DNA from: Thiobacillus sp. SCUT-2
GTDB lineage: Bacteria > Pseudomonadota > Gammaproteobacteria > Burkholderiales > Thiobacillaceae
Length of the DNA stretch: 64,000 nucleotides
Assembly: GCF_035621355.1 (NCBI RefSeq)
Contig: NZ_CP141769.1
Span: forward strand, 1,736,001-1,800,000
Direction: 5' to 3'
Positions 57,301-64,000 of the stretch are shown here, one piece after another. Numbering within the stretch: the first letter of the stretch is position 1; each line of letters starts with the position of its first letter. The notes below the pieces were generated by a model that worked only from the letters and a program-made list of their open reading frames with translations, was not told the origin of the DNA and did not search any database. Both the position numbers and the translations under genes were made by a program.

Positions 57301-58258
57301 GCCGGTAGAGCGCCGGACCATGGCGGACCAGCGCCTCCCCAAGCGCCTTGTAGAGCACGTTCCGCATCGGATTGGAGAAATCCAGCGCCTGGATCGCGCC
57401 CTGGAACGTGCGGCCGATCACTTCCGGCCCGAACGGATTGTTCCTGCGATCGACGGCGACGCCCGCGAGCCGGCTGTAGCGGCGTTCGAAGCCATCGAGC
57501 TGCACGGCCAGCTCGGTCTCGACCGGACGGATGACCGCCGACAGGTTGAGCCAGTCCTCGAACTCCGCCTCTTCGACCAGGGCAAGGCGCGGCTTGCCTT
57601 CGGCGCCGCGCGGATCGTGCTCCACGGGCTCGACATGCTGAACGCGCTCGCGCAGGGTGTCGAAGAAGCCGCTCTCGATGCGGCCGCGCTCGCGGGCCAG
57701 TTCCTCGGCACCGTATTCGTAGCGGGAGCGCTCGAGGAAGGTGAACTGCTCCTGGCCGGCTTCCCTGAGGTGCTCGCCGGCCTCTTGGAACACGTCCTGC
57801 ATCACGGCGTCGAGGAATCCCCGCAGATGGCTGGTGCAGGCCTGCTTCATGACCTCGGCGTCGCGGGAGTCCAACGCGCTGGCCGGCGCGCGCGCGGCCG
57901 CCCTACCAGGCGGTCCGCCCGCCAGACGAAGCGCGCGCAGCGCGCCTTCCGGCATCGCCGGAACGAAGATGCCGACGCCGACGGACGAGGCGTGCGCGAC
58001 GCGGCCATCGCAGCGGTAGACGACCGTGTTTCCCGCCGCGAAGCTCACCTGGACCGGTGTGCCGGCCAGCGCCTGGAGGGCTTCATCCGGCGTCTGACCG
58101 CCCGGGAAGACGAGGTAGAGCCCGGTCAGGCAATAGTCGCGGATCTCGGCAGAGATGGCCGAGCCTTCGCCGAACCGCACGTGCGCCGACTGCGCGGTCG
58201 GCTGCCGCGCGTAGCGGCGCTTTTCCCGCCCGCCGGCTTCGATAGGAGCAAGGCCCAT
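54398..58258 (-). CDS. PilZ-DUF1631-degenerate GGDEF-EAL giant signalling protein
   Basis: A 1286-residue soluble protein. An N-terminal PilZ-like domain (KRRYARQ...YCLTGLYLVF, about 10-105), with an RxxxR c-di-GMP-binding motif, is followed by a DUF1631 region (about 135-870, mostly helical), a degenerate GGDEF domain whose signature reads FRDDTLALLLP, and an EAL domain (about 1030-1275) retaining EILLGI, INLSATS, FEITET, LDDFGSGF and LKIDGSF but with EYVES in place of EGVES. Cyclase activity is unlikely; phosphodiesterase activity is possible. TTG 58276 is an alternative start. It is isolated, ending at a shared terminator. Confidence 0.9.
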   Translation of the reverse strand: MGLAPIEAGGREKRRYARQPTAQSAHVRFGEGSAISAEIRDYCLTGLYLVFPGGQTPDEALQALAGTPVQVSFAAGNTVVYRCDGRVAHASSVGVGIFVPAMPEGALRALRLAGGPPGRAAARAPASALDSRDAEVMKQACTSHLRGFLDAVMQDVFQEAGEHLREAGQEQFTFLERSRYEYGAEELARERGRIESGFFDTLRERVQHVEPVEHDPRGAEGKPRLALVEEAEFEDWLNLSAVIRPVETELAVQLDGFERRYSRLAGVAVDRRNNPFGPEVIGRTFQGAIQALDFSNPMRNVLYKALGEALVRHGPALYRQLNETVASVEPVAVPPNERAPAPTPDAGRADRAAADLAGVADALNSLYGQGAGATAPAGEPADYSLDRILAALAPASPRPAPAGRVPRATPDAPLLHVVDRLQQAAGRADRQTGGASAPAAPHASLADLLGALDGLPATSQAGTDGSAAVSLQNLIRSGIVAPDGARAVAPAHRRVLETASGLFQRAREDLVPSSDLDALIKRLERPLLKLALQDARFPSMPDHPARQVLDRIEQFAAAADDKGRFFDPKLQRFLYLLVDRICSRADADPGVFEAVRDSLDKVLPPILQIRRTRVARLQEASEGRERVRMARLRVNEALEARLAGKTVPAALLRLLDAGWRQHLVLLEMREGLQGPAVQAALAVLDRLFALLAADGGDPAPATVRQALLDAIEQGLAAVNVDTALATAFAGELADKLSNPAAGAAGQIRIPPGRLHAPPDEVRSPPLVDGLRVGTWWEIALDGSPVPMQLIWVSQPPFGCAFANRSATEKREFTLAELSRRIQGGEAKPGKDLDLPLIERSEQSLFDETYRHLVQQAMLDPVTGLLNRRGFLQRLEQLAVPADDGQVHAVGIVEFDQFRMITNTCGVEAAEALSRVLAEKVRSLVGPDAVVAAFRDDTLALLLPDCRRADGCQAIERLLEDLKDHPFDHGPHRYSLGFNVGIAEYSPASLSAVEAVRRADSACLTAKALGRNRMQVYEQAGKLVQSQESLMDWAGRIDTFLKGGGLHLRCQQVRPIADDAGLAPYYEILLGIEGEPGIAVDPMHFIPAAERLQRAHEIDIWVMRNVFEWIGAHRPHFDALGGFAINLSATSLNHPEVVAFLRKALNDSRLPADKLTFEITETAAIGSYGAAQEFIREVRRYGCKFSLDDFGSGFTSYAHLKNLRTDALKIDGSFVQDMLENPADYAMVKSMNDVGHSLGLRTVAEYVESPMILQALRELGVDYAQGYAVHKPCRLDALLPQARSLQP

Positions 58259-58393
58259 GTGATGCTGAGTGTTCAAGTGGCGTGACCGTACCGGGACGAC
58301 CCCCTTATCCGCAAGTAACGGCGGATATCCGGCGCGCTGCAGGGCTGGCGTGGAAAAAAATCGCGGGGAGCCCAGGGGGCAACGGCCGCCGCG

Positions 58394-59290
58394 CTACGCC
58401 CCGCCGAGGCCGATGAGGAGCACGTCGCAGGGCGCGGCGAACGCCACGTCCTTGCTGACGCTGCCCAGCATCCAGTCCTGCAGTCCGCCGCCATGGCCGT
58501 GCCGTCCCAACACGACAAGATCGGCGTGGCAATCCTCGATGCACTGGCAGATGGCGGCCGGCGAAAATCCAGGCTGCACCCGTCGGGCGACGGATGCGCC
58601 GTGCTCCACATGCGCCAGCAAGGTGTCCAGCTGCGTTTCGGCATCACCGCGCAGCCGGTTGAGCCAGACGGTGACGTCCGCCTGGTTGCGCTTCGCCCGG
58701 CGCAGGCGCTGTTCCACCTCGCTGCCGAGGACATGCAGCGCCAAGACCGGTGCGCCGTCGGCCAGCCGAAGCGCATGCTCGACCACGGCCGCGGAAACGG
58801 GCGAGAAGTCGACCGCCGCCAGCACCTGCTGGTAGGGCGTGTCCGCGGCACGCCGGACGAGCAGGACGGGGCAGGCCGCGAGCCGCAGCAGGCGGGAGGC
58901 AGTCGAGCCCAGGAAGAGGTCCATCAGCGTGTTCTCGCCGCGTGCCCCGGCGACGACGAGATCGGCGGCCACCTCCTGCGCGTAGGCGGCGATTTCGGCA
59001 TGGGCGCGCCCGAGCCGTGTGGTGGCCTGGGCGCGGATGCCCCATTCGTCGGCGAGGCGGGCCGCCAGCGCCTCCAGGCGCGTCTGCTCGGCTTGCTGCA
59101 ATTCCTGGTCGTAGTGGCCGAACTCGTCCGGGGCCATCGTCAGGCCCGGGTAGAGGTCGAGCGGGCGCACGACATTCAGCAGGTGCAGTTCGGCCTTGTG
59201 CGCCTGTGCGACCCGCGCGGCGCGCTGCACGGCCCGTTCGGCCGTGGCGGAAAAGTCCGTTGCGACGACGATGCAGCGAAGCGGGCCCAT
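58394..59290 (-). CDS. Tandem universal stress protein
   Basis: A 298-residue cytoplasmic protein made of two UspA domains. The first (about 1-140) keeps the ATP-binding loop GARGENTLMDLFLGSTA (G-x2-G-x9-G-S/T); the second (about 148-298) has GRHGHGGGLQDWMLGSVS, also intact. The ATG at 59290 follows a CGGAGA ribosome site. It is downstream of acr3 on the same strand but 75 bases away. It is similar to E. coli UspE type in having two domains. Confidence 0.9.
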   Translation of the reverse strand: MGPLRCIVVATDFSATAERAVQRAARVAQAHKAELHLLNVVRPLDLYPGLTMAPDEFGHYDQELQQAEQTRLEALAARLADEWGIRAQATTRLGRAHAEIAAYAQEVAADLVVAGARGENTLMDLFLGSTASRLLRLAACPVLLVRRAADTPYQQVLAAVDFSPVSAAVVEHALRLADGAPVLALHVLGSEVEQRLRRAKRNQADVTVWLNRLRGDAETQLDTLLAHVEHGASVARRVQPGFSPAAICQCIEDCHADLVVLGRHGHGGGLQDWMLGSVSKDVAFAAPCDVLLIGLGGA

Positions 59291-59365
59291 GGCAGTCTCC
59301 GGGTTGGCACGATGTGCAACACTCATGATAGACAGCGCGCCCGTCCCCGGGGGCGCTTGCCGATC

Positions 59366-60466
59366 TCAGCGCCGGGCGCCGGCCTGGCTGCGCGCGGCCA
59401 GGCCGGCCTCGTACCACGCCTTGCTGCGATTCGCCAGTTTCACCACCACCAGCATCACCGGCACCTCGATCAGCACGCCGACCACGGTGGCGAGTGCCGC
59501 GCCCGACTCGAAGCCGAACAGCGCGATCGCCGCCGCCACTGCCAGCTCGAAGAAGTTCGACGCGCCGATCAGCGCGGAGGGACAGGCGACGCTGTGCTTC
59601 TCGCCCGCTTTCCGGTTCAGCCAGAAGGCGAGCCCGGAGTTGAAGAACACCTGGATCAGGATGGGTACGGCAAGCAGCGCGATGACCCGCGGCTGCACGA
59701 GGATCTGCTCGCCCTGGAAGGCGAACAGCAGCACCAGCGTGGCGAGCAACGCGAGGATGGACAGGTGGCCCAGTCTCGCGAGCGTGGCGTCGAACGCCGC
59801 CTGCCCGCGCCTGAGCAAGGTCTTGCGCCACACCTGCGCGAGGATCACCGGAATCACGATGTACAGCAGCACCGAGAGAAACAGTGTGTCCCACGGCACC
59901 ACGATCGCCGAGAGCCCCAGCAGCAGGCCGACGATGGGCGCGAAGGCGAAAATCATGATGGCGTCGTTCAGCGCCACCTGCGACAGCGTGAAATAGGGGT
60001 CGCCGCCGGTGAGCCGGCTCCACACGAAGACCATCGCCGTGCACGGCGCGGCCGCGAGCAGGATGAGGCCGGCGACGTAGCTGTCGAGCTGCCCGGCCGG
60101 CAACCAGGGCGCGAACAGGTGCCGGATGAAGAGCCACGCCAGCAGCGCCATCGAGAAGGGCTTGACCGCCCAGTTGACGAAGAGCGTGACGCCGATGCCC
60201 TTCCAGTGCGCCTTCACCTGGTGCAGCGCGCCGAAGTCGATCTTCATCAGCATGGGGACGATCATCACCCAGATCAGCAGGCCGACCGGGAGGTTCACCT
60301 GCGCCACTTCCATGCGCCCGAGCGCCTGGAACGGCGCGGGGAACAGCTGGCCCAGCGCGACGCCGGCGACGATGCACAGCGCGACCCACAGCGTGAGCCC
60401 GCGCTCGAACGCGCTCATCGGCGCACCTGCCGCCACCTTGGCCGTGACTTCACACTGTGCGCTCAT
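59366..60466 (-). CDS. acr3: Arsenite efflux transporter, ACR3 family
   Basis: Inner-membrane arsenite exporter, 366 residues, about ten helices. It has the ACR3 signature APCTAMVFVWS with the essential Cys, FFNSGLAFWLN and ASNFFELAVAAAI. It is last in the arsR-arsI-arsC-acr3 operon, 37 bases after arsC. ATG 60466 is preferred over TTG one codon upstream. Confidence 0.95.
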   Translation of the reverse strand: MSAQCEVTAKVAAGAPMSAFERGLTLWVALCIVAGVALGQLFPAPFQALGRMEVAQVNLPVGLLIWVMIVPMLMKIDFGALHQVKAHWKGIGVTLFVNWAVKPFSMALLAWLFIRHLFAPWLPAGQLDSYVAGLILLAAAPCTAMVFVWSRLTGGDPYFTLSQVALNDAIMIFAFAPIVGLLLGLSAIVVPWDTLFLSVLLYIVIPVILAQVWRKTLLRRGQAAFDATLARLGHLSILALLATLVLLFAFQGEQILVQPRVIALLAVPILIQVFFNSGLAFWLNRKAGEKHSVACPSALIGASNFFELAVAAAIALFGFESGAALATVVGVLIEVPVMLVVVKLANRSKAWYEAGLAARSQAGARR

Positions 60467-60503
60467 CAAGCGAACGCCAGCAAGCTTGACGCGTCCATTC
60501 CGG

Positions 60504-60929
60504 TCAGGCGGCGGCCTTGAGGCCGAGTTTCTCGCGCACCGCCGCGACCAGGCGCGTACGGATGTCGTCGCGCACGGCGAGAAAACTCTGCAGCGGTTCG
60601 CCGTGCGGATCGTGGAACGGCAGGTGGATCGACGGAATCGGCCTGGGGAAGACCGGGCAGGCTTCCTTGGCGTTGTCGCACACGGTCACGACGAGATCGA
60701 TATCTTCGCTCATCACCGCGTCGATGTCCTTCGGGTGCAGGCCCTCGGTGTCGAGGCCCGCGGCTTTCAGGGCGGCGATCGCGCCATCGGCGACCTTGGG
60801 CTGCGGCCGGGTGCCGGCGGACAGCGCGCGCACCTGGCCGGCGAGGTCATGGTTCAGCAGCACCTCGGCCATCTGCGAGCGGCAGGAATTGCCGGTGCAC
60901 AGCACCAGCACGGTGTAGGGTGTGTTCAC
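60504..60929 (-). CDS. arsC: Arsenate reductase, thioredoxin-coupled type
   Basis: Reduces arsenate to arsenite for export by Acr3. The 141-residue protein has the low-molecular-weight phosphatase loop CTGNSCRS with nucleophile Cys11, and the two further redox Cys, Cys84 and Cys91, in CDNAKEACPVF. This is the thioredoxin-coupled fold (S. aureus type), not the glutaredoxin-coupled E. coli type. The start is GTG, 31 bases after arsI. Confidence 0.95.
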   Translation of the reverse strand: MNTPYTVLVLCTGNSCRSQMAEVLLNHDLAGQVRALSAGTRPQPKVADGAIAALKAAGLDTEGLHPKDIDAVMSEDIDLVVTVCDNAKEACPVFPRPIPSIHLPFHDPHGEPLQSFLAVRDDIRTRLVAAVREKLGLKAAA

Positions 60930-60959
60930 GTTATGCCCTTGCAGGTGGGAAGATTCAAA

Positions 60960-61427
60960 TCAGCAGCAGCCCGAGGACGCCTTGCCCTTGACCGGAATGC
61001 AACTCGACACCTTGGCCACCGGCTCGGGCACGCAGCACTCGCCCTCTGCCTGGCCGCCGAACACCGGGATGCTGTCGAGCGTGTGGTAGGTCTCCCAGGC
61101 GATGCCGGTGGGGTCGGTCGCCCAGTACTTGTCGGATTTCGCGTAGCAGCAGGCAGTGCCCATTTCCTCGACCACTTCGCCTTCCAGCTTTTGCAGGCGG
61201 GCGTTCATTTCGGCGAGTTCCTTGGTCGATTCGACCTGCACGCCCAGGTGATTGAGGCCGGCCGGCGCGCCGCGTGCCGAGATCGCGAAGTTGACGCGCG
61301 GATCGTCGAGCATCCATTTCGCGTAGTCGGGCTTGAGCACGGTCGGCTCGGCGGCGAACATCGTCGAATAGAACTTGACGCTGGCGGCGAGGTCGTCGAC
61401 CGCGACGTGGACGTGCAGGCGTTTCAT
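60960..61427 (-). CDS. arsI: ArsI-type C-As lyase (cadmium-induced VOC family)
   Basis: VOC-fold dioxygenase of 155 residues. Metal ligands His7 (or His5), His60 and Glu112 are present, with the vicinal Cys93-Cys94 in TACCYAKSDKYWATDP that binds trivalent organoarsenicals in ArsI. Extra Cys clusters sit at the C-terminus (GECCVP, SGCC). ArsI demethylates methylarsenite; the closely similar CadI is the main alternative. The ATG follows AAGGAG and overlaps arsR (ATGA). Confidence 0.88.
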   Translation of the reverse strand: MKRLHVHVAVDDLAASVKFYSTMFAAEPTVLKPDYAKWMLDDPRVNFAISARGAPAGLNHLGVQVESTKELAEMNARLQKLEGEVVEEMGTACCYAKSDKYWATDPTGIAWETYHTLDSIPVFGGQAEGECCVPEPVAKVSSCIPVKGKASSGCC

Positions 61428-61762
61428 GTTGACTCCTTGTCGGTTGCACAAGCCGGTGTATGGACCGGCGAGCAGGGATTGCCGCCGCAGCAGTTTTCGG
61501 TGAGAAAACCGAGCAGCGCGTTCATGGTGTCGAAGTTCGCCGTGTAGATGACGAAGCGCCCGGCCGGCTGCGCCTCCACCAGGCCGGCGTGCGCCAGCTC
61601 CTTCAAGTGGAAGGACAGCGAGGACGGCGCGATACCCGTCAGTTCGCCGATTTTTCCCGCGGCGAGCCCCGCAGGACCGGCCTGGACCAGGGTGCGGAAG
61701 ATCGCCAGGCGGGAATCCTGGGCGAGCGCGGCAAGCGCGGCGACGGCGGCTCTTGTTTCCAT
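61424..61762 (-). CDS. arsR: Arsenic-responsive repressor ArsR
   Basis: Winged-helix repressor of 112 residues. The recognition helix is APSSLSFHLKELAHAGLV; there is no Cys pair in the DNA-binding helix (the E. coli ELCVCDL site). Instead Cys91, Cys92 and Cys97 lie at the C-terminus (ENCCGGNPC), as in A. ferrooxidans ArsR, which senses As(III) with three such Cys. It begins the ars operon. No ribosome site precedes the ATG. Confidence 0.93.
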   Translation of the reverse strand: METRAAVAALAALAQDSRLAIFRTLVQAGPAGLAAGKIGELTGIAPSSLSFHLKELAHAGLVEAQPAGRFVIYTANFDTMNALLGFLTENCCGGNPCSPVHTPACATDKEST

Positions 61763-61769
61763 GTTTAAA

Positions 61770-61798
61770 ACAATATTGAAATGTTAAGGCAAAAGCAA
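61770..61798 (-). promoter_or_regulatory. Promoter-operator of the ars operon
   Basis: On the minus strand TTGCTT and TATTGT are separated by exactly 17 bases, with the -10 seven bases before the ATG of arsR. The -10 overlaps CAATATTG, a perfect palindrome within an AT-rich block suited to ArsR binding. Transcription would begin at or next to the ATG, giving a leaderless mRNA. Confidence 0.55.
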
Positions 61799-61854
61799 AT
61801 GAAACTTTTGTGAAGCCACCCCTTGCGATCCGGACGAACGCGGTGGACGCCGGC

Positions 61855-63504
61855 TCAGTAGTCGCAGCCCGGCCCGGCGCGCCCGCCCGACTGGGCCGCC
61901 TCCAGCCCCAGCACGTCGCGCGCGACCGCCTCGGCGACCTTGATGCCGTCGACCCCAGCCGACAGGATGCCGCCGGCGTAGCCCGCGCCCTCGCCCGCCG
62001 GATACAGGCCCTTGACGTTCAGGCTCTGGAAATCGTCGCCGCGCGTGATGCGCACCGGCGACGAGGTGCGCGTCTCAACGCCGGTGAGCACAGCGTCCTT
62101 CATTGCGAAACCCTGGATCTGCTTGTCGAAGGCCGGCAGCGCCTCGCGGATCGCCTCGATCGCAAACGGCGGCAGTGCGGTCGCGAGGTCGGTCAGATGC
62201 ACGCCCGGCTTGTAAGACGGTTCGACGCTGCCCAATTCCGTGGACGGCTTGCCTGCGAGGAAGTCGCCGACCAGCTGCCCCGGCGCCTGATAGTCGCCGC
62301 CGCCGAGCACGAAGGCGCGCGCTTCGAGTTCGCGCTGCAGCCGGATGCCGGCGAGCGGATCGTCGCCGGGGAAATCCGCCGGCGTGATGCCGACGACGAT
62401 GCCGGCGTTGGCGTTGCGCTCGTTGCGCGAATACTGGCTCATGCCGTTGGTCACGACTCGCCCCGGCTCCGAGGTCGCCGCCACGACGGTGCCGCCGGGA
62501 CACATGCAGAAGCTGTAGACCGTGCGCCCGTTCTTGGCGTGATGCACCAGCTTGTAGTCGGCCGCACCGAGCAGCGGATTGCCGGCGTTCGGCCCCAGCC
62601 GCGCGCGGTCGATCAGCGACTGCGGGTGCTCGATGCGGAAGCCGATCGAGAACGGCTTGGCCTCCAGGTGCACGCCGCGTGCATGCAGCATCTCGAAGGT
62701 GTCGCGCGCGCTATGGCCGAGCGCGAGCACGACGTGGCGGCTCTTCAAGGTCTCGCCGCTGGCGAGCACGACCCCGGCGACCCGGCCGTCCTCGATCAGC
62801 ACATCGGTCACGCGCTGCTCGAAGCGGATCTCGCCGCCCAGCTGCTCGATCTCGTGGCGCATGGCCTCGACCATGGACACGAGGCGGAAGGTGCCGATGT
62901 GCGGCTTCGACACATACAGGATCTCTTCCGGTGCGCCCGCCTTGACGAACTCGGTCAGGACCTTGCGCCCGAGATGGCGCGGGTCCTTGATCTGGCTGTA
63001 GAGCTTGCCGTCGGAGAAGGTGCCCGCTCCACCCTCGCCGAACTGCACGTTGGACTCGGGGTTGACCACCTTCTTGCGCCACAGCCCCCAGGTGTCCTGG
63101 GTGCGCTCGCGCACCGCCTTGCCGCGCTCGAGCACGATGGGCTTGAATCCCATCTGGGCGAGGACAAGCGCGGCGAAGATGCCGCAGGGGCCGAAGCCGA
63201 CGACGAGCGGACGCTCATCGAGGCTGTCCGGCGCGTGGCCGACGAAGCGGTAGTCCATGTCCGGCGACGGCCTCACATGCGCATCGTTGCGGAATTTCTT
63301 CAGCAGCGCCGCCTCGTTCGCCACCTCGACGTCGACCGTGTACACGAGCAGCAGCGCGTGCTTCTTGCGTGCGTCATAGGCACGCTTGAAGATGCGGACG
63401 GCGAGCAGGGCGTCGTCGCGGACCCCGAGGCGCTGCAGGATCGCCGCACGCAAGGCCTCGGGCGGATGGTCGAGCGGCAGCTTGATTTCAGTCAGTCGCA
63501 GCAT
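61855..63504 (-). CDS. FAD-dependent dehydrogenase, COG2509 type
   Basis: A 549-residue flavoprotein. The N-terminal 90 residues (LTEIKLPLDHPPEALRAAI...) are a small extra domain; the FAD Rossmann motif is VVGFGPCGIFAALVLA, followed by LERGKAVRERTQDT and EGGAGTFSDGKL, with GLYPAGEGAGYAGGILSA at the C-terminus. Its substrate is unknown. The start overlaps the stop of the upstream gene by 17 bases. Confidence 0.9.
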   Translation of the reverse strand: MLRLTEIKLPLDHPPEALRAAILQRLGVRDDALLAVRIFKRAYDARKKHALLLVYTVDVEVANEAALLKKFRNDAHVRPSPDMDYRFVGHAPDSLDERPLVVGFGPCGIFAALVLAQMGFKPIVLERGKAVRERTQDTWGLWRKKVVNPESNVQFGEGGAGTFSDGKLYSQIKDPRHLGRKVLTEFVKAGAPEEILYVSKPHIGTFRLVSMVEAMRHEIEQLGGEIRFEQRVTDVLIEDGRVAGVVLASGETLKSRHVVLALGHSARDTFEMLHARGVHLEAKPFSIGFRIEHPQSLIDRARLGPNAGNPLLGAADYKLVHHAKNGRTVYSFCMCPGGTVVAATSEPGRVVTNGMSQYSRNERNANAGIVVGITPADFPGDDPLAGIRLQRELEARAFVLGGGDYQAPGQLVGDFLAGKPSTELGSVEPSYKPGVHLTDLATALPPFAIEAIREALPAFDKQIQGFAMKDAVLTGVETRTSSPVRITRGDDFQSLNVKGLYPAGEGAGYAGGILSAGVDGIKVAEAVARDVLGLEAAQSGGRAGPGCDY

Positions 63505-64000
63505 GGTGTATCTTCAGGTAGTTCAGCGCCCCCTGTCCCGCGGCACGCCCGCTGGCGAAGCAGGCGGTGAGCAGGTAGCCGCCGGTCGGCGCCTCCCAGT
63601 CGAGCATCTCGCCGGCAACGAACACGCCGGGCAGCGCGCGCAGCATGAGGCTCGCATCCAGCGCCTCGAAGCGCACGCCGCCGGCGCTGCTGATCGCTTC
63701 TTCGATCGGCCGCGCGGCAACGAGCGTGAGCGGCAGCGATTTTATCGCGTGGGCGAGCTGTGCCGGATCATTCAGCGCCGCCTTCGAGAGGATTTCGTGC
63801 AGCAGCGCGACCTTCGCACCCTTCAGCCCGGTACGGCTCTGCAGGTGGCTCGCCAGCGAGCGCGAACCGCGCGGATGCGACACCTCCGCGACGACCCGCT
63901 CCAGCGTCCTGTCCGGCAGGAGGTCGAGTTCGAGCATGACCGCGCCCTGCGCCGCGATGGTGTCGCGCAGCGGGGCAGACAATGCATAGACCAGGCTGCC
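63488..64000 (-). CDS. FAD-dependent oxidoreductase, TIGR03862 type, C-terminal part
   Basis: The gene runs off the right edge; only the C-terminal 170 residues are seen. The end SSAGGVRFEALDASLML and GVFVAGEMLDWEAPTGGYLL match the BaiN/HI0933-like flavoproteins, particularly the PP_4765 subgroup. It overlaps the next flavoprotein gene by 17 bases, so the two are likely co-translated. Function unknown. Confidence 0.85.
   Translation of the reverse strand, partial: GSLVYALSAPLRDTIAAQGAVMLELDLLPDRTLERVVAEVSHPRGSRSLASHLQSRTGLKGAKVALLHEILSKAALNDPAQLAHAIKSLPLTLVAARPIEEAISSAGGVRFEALDASLMLRALPGVFVAGEMLDWEAPTGGYLLTACFASGRAAGQGALNYLKIHHAATD

Noticed and set aside
54452..58285. A 1277-codon open frame on the plus strand opposite the PilZ-DUF1631 gene
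   Set aside because: It is an antisense shadow created by high GC third positions: rich in Arg, Gln, Asp and His runs, no domain motifs, and no start signal. The minus-strand gene has clear domains.
59300..59320. A second sigma-54-like site (TGGCACGATGTGCAA) near the universal stress gene
   Set aside because: The GG-to-GC spacing is eight bases instead of ten and it faces away from the gene start.

Overview
The window is GC-rich (about two thirds G+C by eye), densely packed chromosomal DNA from a proteobacterium, most likely a betaproteobacterium near Thiobacillus/Sulfuricella. I infer this from gene content and order: tig-clpP-clpX-lon-hupB, hisDCBHAFIE continuing into hinT-tatABC, the squalene genes hpnCDE, a YedE/TusA pair, and GluRS next to tRNA genes. 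Nearly every base is assigned to a gene. There are no insertion sequences, phage genes or CRISPR arrays, and no gene-free stretch reaches 300 bases.

Layout. 1-4769 (minus): Yej-type peptide ABC importer (yejABE, start of yejF). 4844-5626: fabI. 5690-14332 (minus): proteostasis block with ppiD, tRNA-Asp, tRNA-Val, hupB, lon, clpX, clpP, tig and tRNA-Leu. 14442-19367 (plus): hpnC-hpnD-hpnE (squalene for hopanoids), a divergent SDR and a membrane Ser/Thr kinase. 19374-20576: ammonium channel behind a sigma-54 promoter. 20726-28645 (minus): hisDCBHAFIE-hinT-tatABC, without hisG. 28798-30858: Irr/Fur-like regulator, a DUF2007 protein, a small unknown and a LysR regulator. 31018-35345: lplT, a GGDEF-EAL protein and an exported hydrolase. 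35458-38796: envelope module qmcA-nfeD-TPM-TPM-lemA. 38858-42705: phosphoesterase, methyltransferase, uracil-DNA glycosylase, rimI, tsaB and an exported HIRAN protein. 42872-45574: PIN-PhoH protein and two secreted proteins. 45741-49353: YedE, TusA-like protein and PAS-GGDEF-EAL. 49337-54360: two-domain methyltransferase, a 21-copy heptanucleotide repeat, rhlE, tRNA-Val, gltX and tRNA-Thr. 54398-59290: a very large PilZ-DUF1631-GGDEF-EAL protein and a tandem universal stress protein. 59366-61762: ars operon (arsR-arsI-arsC-acr3). 61855-64000: two FAD oxidoreductases, the second cut by the right edge.

How the genes work together. Many neighbours overlap by ATGA, GTGA or TGATG, implying translational coupling (yej, hpn, his, tat, tsaB-rimI, arsR-arsI). 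Three large composite GGDEF/EAL proteins, one with PilZ, fall within 26 kb, so cyclic-di-GMP signalling is prominent. Readable regulation includes a sigma-54 promoter at amt, a sigma-32-like promoter at lon, a strong sigma-70 promoter at hupB and an ArsR-controlled ars promoter.

Most of the window is conserved housekeeping DNA, and I see no clear new multigene system. The best leads are the PilZ-DUF1631-GGDEF-EAL protein, the kinase with a polysaccharide-copolymerase-like tail, the exported stand-alone HIRAN protein, the SDR lacking its catalytic Ser, the enlarged Yej importer, and the heptanucleotide array upstream of a methyltransferase.
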